From assembly GCA_021806345.1 (NCBI GenBank), contig JAJZXP010000271.1:1-5875 (forward strand): DNA of 5,875 bases. Reading direction: 5' to 3'. The stretch comes from Thermoplasmata archaeon (GTDB lineage: Archaea > Thermoplasmatota > Thermoplasmata > Thermoplasmatales > Thermoplasmataceae). The position numbers were made by a program, and so were the translations under genes. The stretch's first letter is position 1. Each line of letters begins with the position of its first letter. The notes under the pieces are model-generated. The model saw nothing but the letters and a program-made list of their open reading frames with translations, made no database searches and was not told the origin of the DNA. Below are positions 4,869 through 5,875 of the stretch, in pieces.

Positions 4869-5875
4869 GAACTGTGCCGTAGTGGGTATCTACGGCATAG
4901 ACGATGTTTTCTTCAAAATTTATACCTCCCTGAGAACGTTGCAGCACAGGGGACAAGAAGCGTCCGGAGTTGCTATTTTTGACAACTCTCGTATTTCATC
5001 CCTTAAGGTTGATGGCTTAGCGCACGAAGGATTTAAGCCCTACATTGAAAGAGGGGCAGTCCCAAGTGGATCCATAGGAATAGGACATAACAGATATTCC
5101 ACGGCCGGAATGAAGAACATCACCGGTGCAGGTCCATTCCTCATTTCAACTTTTATGGGCGATATGGCCCTTTCCCATAACGGCGAGATAGTGAACTATG
5201 AGATCTTAAGGAGTGAACTAAAGGAACAGGGAGTACCCTTTGTCACCAAGACGGATTCTGAAGTCCTTTTAAATTTCCTTGCAAAAAGTATCAGACAATG
5301 GGGAGTTAAAAATGGAATAAGGCATGCAATGGAAACTCTCCAAGGTTCATACTCCTGCGTATTTATGATACAGGATACAATGTATGCCATTAGGGATCCA
5401 AAAGGCTTCAGGCCCCTGATTATAGGAAAAACAGGCAGGGAGATTGTTGTTGCTTCGGAAAGTTCTGCTATTGATGTTCTGGGGGGAAAGGTTATCAGGG
5501 ATGTCGAACCTGGAGAGGTAATAGAAATTAAGAATGGAGAATTTTCAACCCTATTTCGTATCAGATCTCAAAGGATTTCCCACTGCATGTTTGAGTACGT
5601 ATATTTCGCCAGACCAGACAGTGTGATAGATAATATAGAAGTCTACAACTCAAGGTACAAAATGGGAGAAGAGCTGGCAAGAGAGGCACCAGTAGAGGCA
5701 GATGTTGTGGTACCAGTTCCAGATTCAGGAAGAACTCAAGCTTTGAGTTTTGCAAAAGCAAGTGGAATAGAATACAGCGAAGGATTATTCAAGAATAGAT
5801 ATTCTGAAAGAACATTCATAATGCCTGGAGATGCCAATAGGGAACTAGCCGTTAAACTGAAATTAAATCCAATAA
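4816..5875 (+). CDS. purF: Amidophosphoribosyltransferase PurF (3' end cut by window edge)
   Basis: Catalyses the first committed step of purine synthesis, making phosphoribosylamine from PRPP and glutamine. 353 codons are visible, and the frame is open to the right edge. The Ntn-hydrolase glutaminase begins at C20 (TGT 4873) in NCAVVGIYG. Counting that Cys as 1, the other signatures are LQHRGQEASG (23-32), GHNRYSTAG (71-79, R74), SHNGEIVNY (101-109) and KTDSEV (126-131, D128). The PRPP loop is DVVVPVPDSGRTQA (277-290), followed by KNRYSERTFIMP. C238 sits where B. subtilis PurF has an iron-sulfur ligand (C236), which suggests the [4Fe-4S] class. GTG 4816 is the only ATG/GTG/TTG between the upstream stop (4792) and the Cys codon. 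GAGGTG (4802-4807) precedes it by eight bases. This gives a 19-residue propeptide to be removed. Function is certain, the start less so. Confidence 0.93.
   Translation, partial: MVFQPQDCDPINGPKLSENCAVVGIYGIDDVFFKIYTSLRTLQHRGQEASGVAIFDNSRISSLKVDGLAHEGFKPYIERGAVPSGSIGIGHNRYSTAGMKNITGAGPFLISTFMGDMALSHNGEIVNYEILRSELKEQGVPFVTKTDSEVLLNFLAKSIRQWGVKNGIRHAMETLQGSYSCVFMIQDTMYAIRDPKGFRPLIIGKTGREIVVASESSAIDVLGGKVIRDVEPGEVIEIKNGEFSTLFRIRSQRISHCMFEYVYFARPDSVIDNIEVYNSRYKMGEELAREAPVEADVVVPVPDSGRTQALSFAKASGIEYSEGLFKNRYSERTFIMPGDANRELAVKLKLNPI

Overview
This is an archaeal chromosomal segment, dense with information-processing genes. Evidence: a topoisomerase VI B subunit, an archaeal Sm-like protein, ribosomal proteins L44e, S27e and L37e, translation factor aIF2-alpha, the H/ACA protein Nop10 and a PAC2-type proteasome assembly chaperone. 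Promoters are TATA-type (TTATAT cores), and genes inside the operons carry Shine-Dalgarno (SD) sequences of the GGAGGTGAT type. Base composition is fairly AT-rich and AGA/AGG arginine and ATA isoleucine codons are common. A euryarchaeal lineage is likely. I cannot fix the order; topoisomerase VI argues against a classical Thermoplasmatales genome, which as I recall uses gyrase instead.

Layout. Positions 1-1836 (minus) hold most of top6B, whose 3' end runs off the left edge. A 129-bp gap (1837-1965) carries its promoter. Positions 1966-4141 (minus) form a tight operon transcribed leftward in the order rpl44e, rps27e, aif2a, nop10, PAC2, with overlaps or gaps of a few bases throughout. A 311-bp divergent intergenic region (4142-4452) carries two outward-facing promoters with the identical core TTATATGG. 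Positions 4453-5875 (plus) form a second operon: lsm, rpl37e, purF, the last cut by the right edge.

Function. The left operon couples ribosomal proteins (tRNA E-site side and small subunit), initiator-tRNA delivery (aIF2), pseudouridylation (Nop10) and proteasome assembly. The right operon couples an RNA-binding Sm ring, another ribosomal protein and the committed step of purine synthesis. Both are gene sets I know to recur together in archaea, so the content is mostly core rather than accessory. No mobile element, CRISPR array, tRNA or rRNA was found.

The points most worth a second look are gene starts and control. The only usable purF start lies inside rpl37e and implies a propeptide before the catalytic cysteine. 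rpl44e appears to start with TTG behind an SD that can fold into a small hairpin. PAC2 ends in a tyrosine-containing tail that may dock to the proteasome. I do not see a previously undescribed system here.
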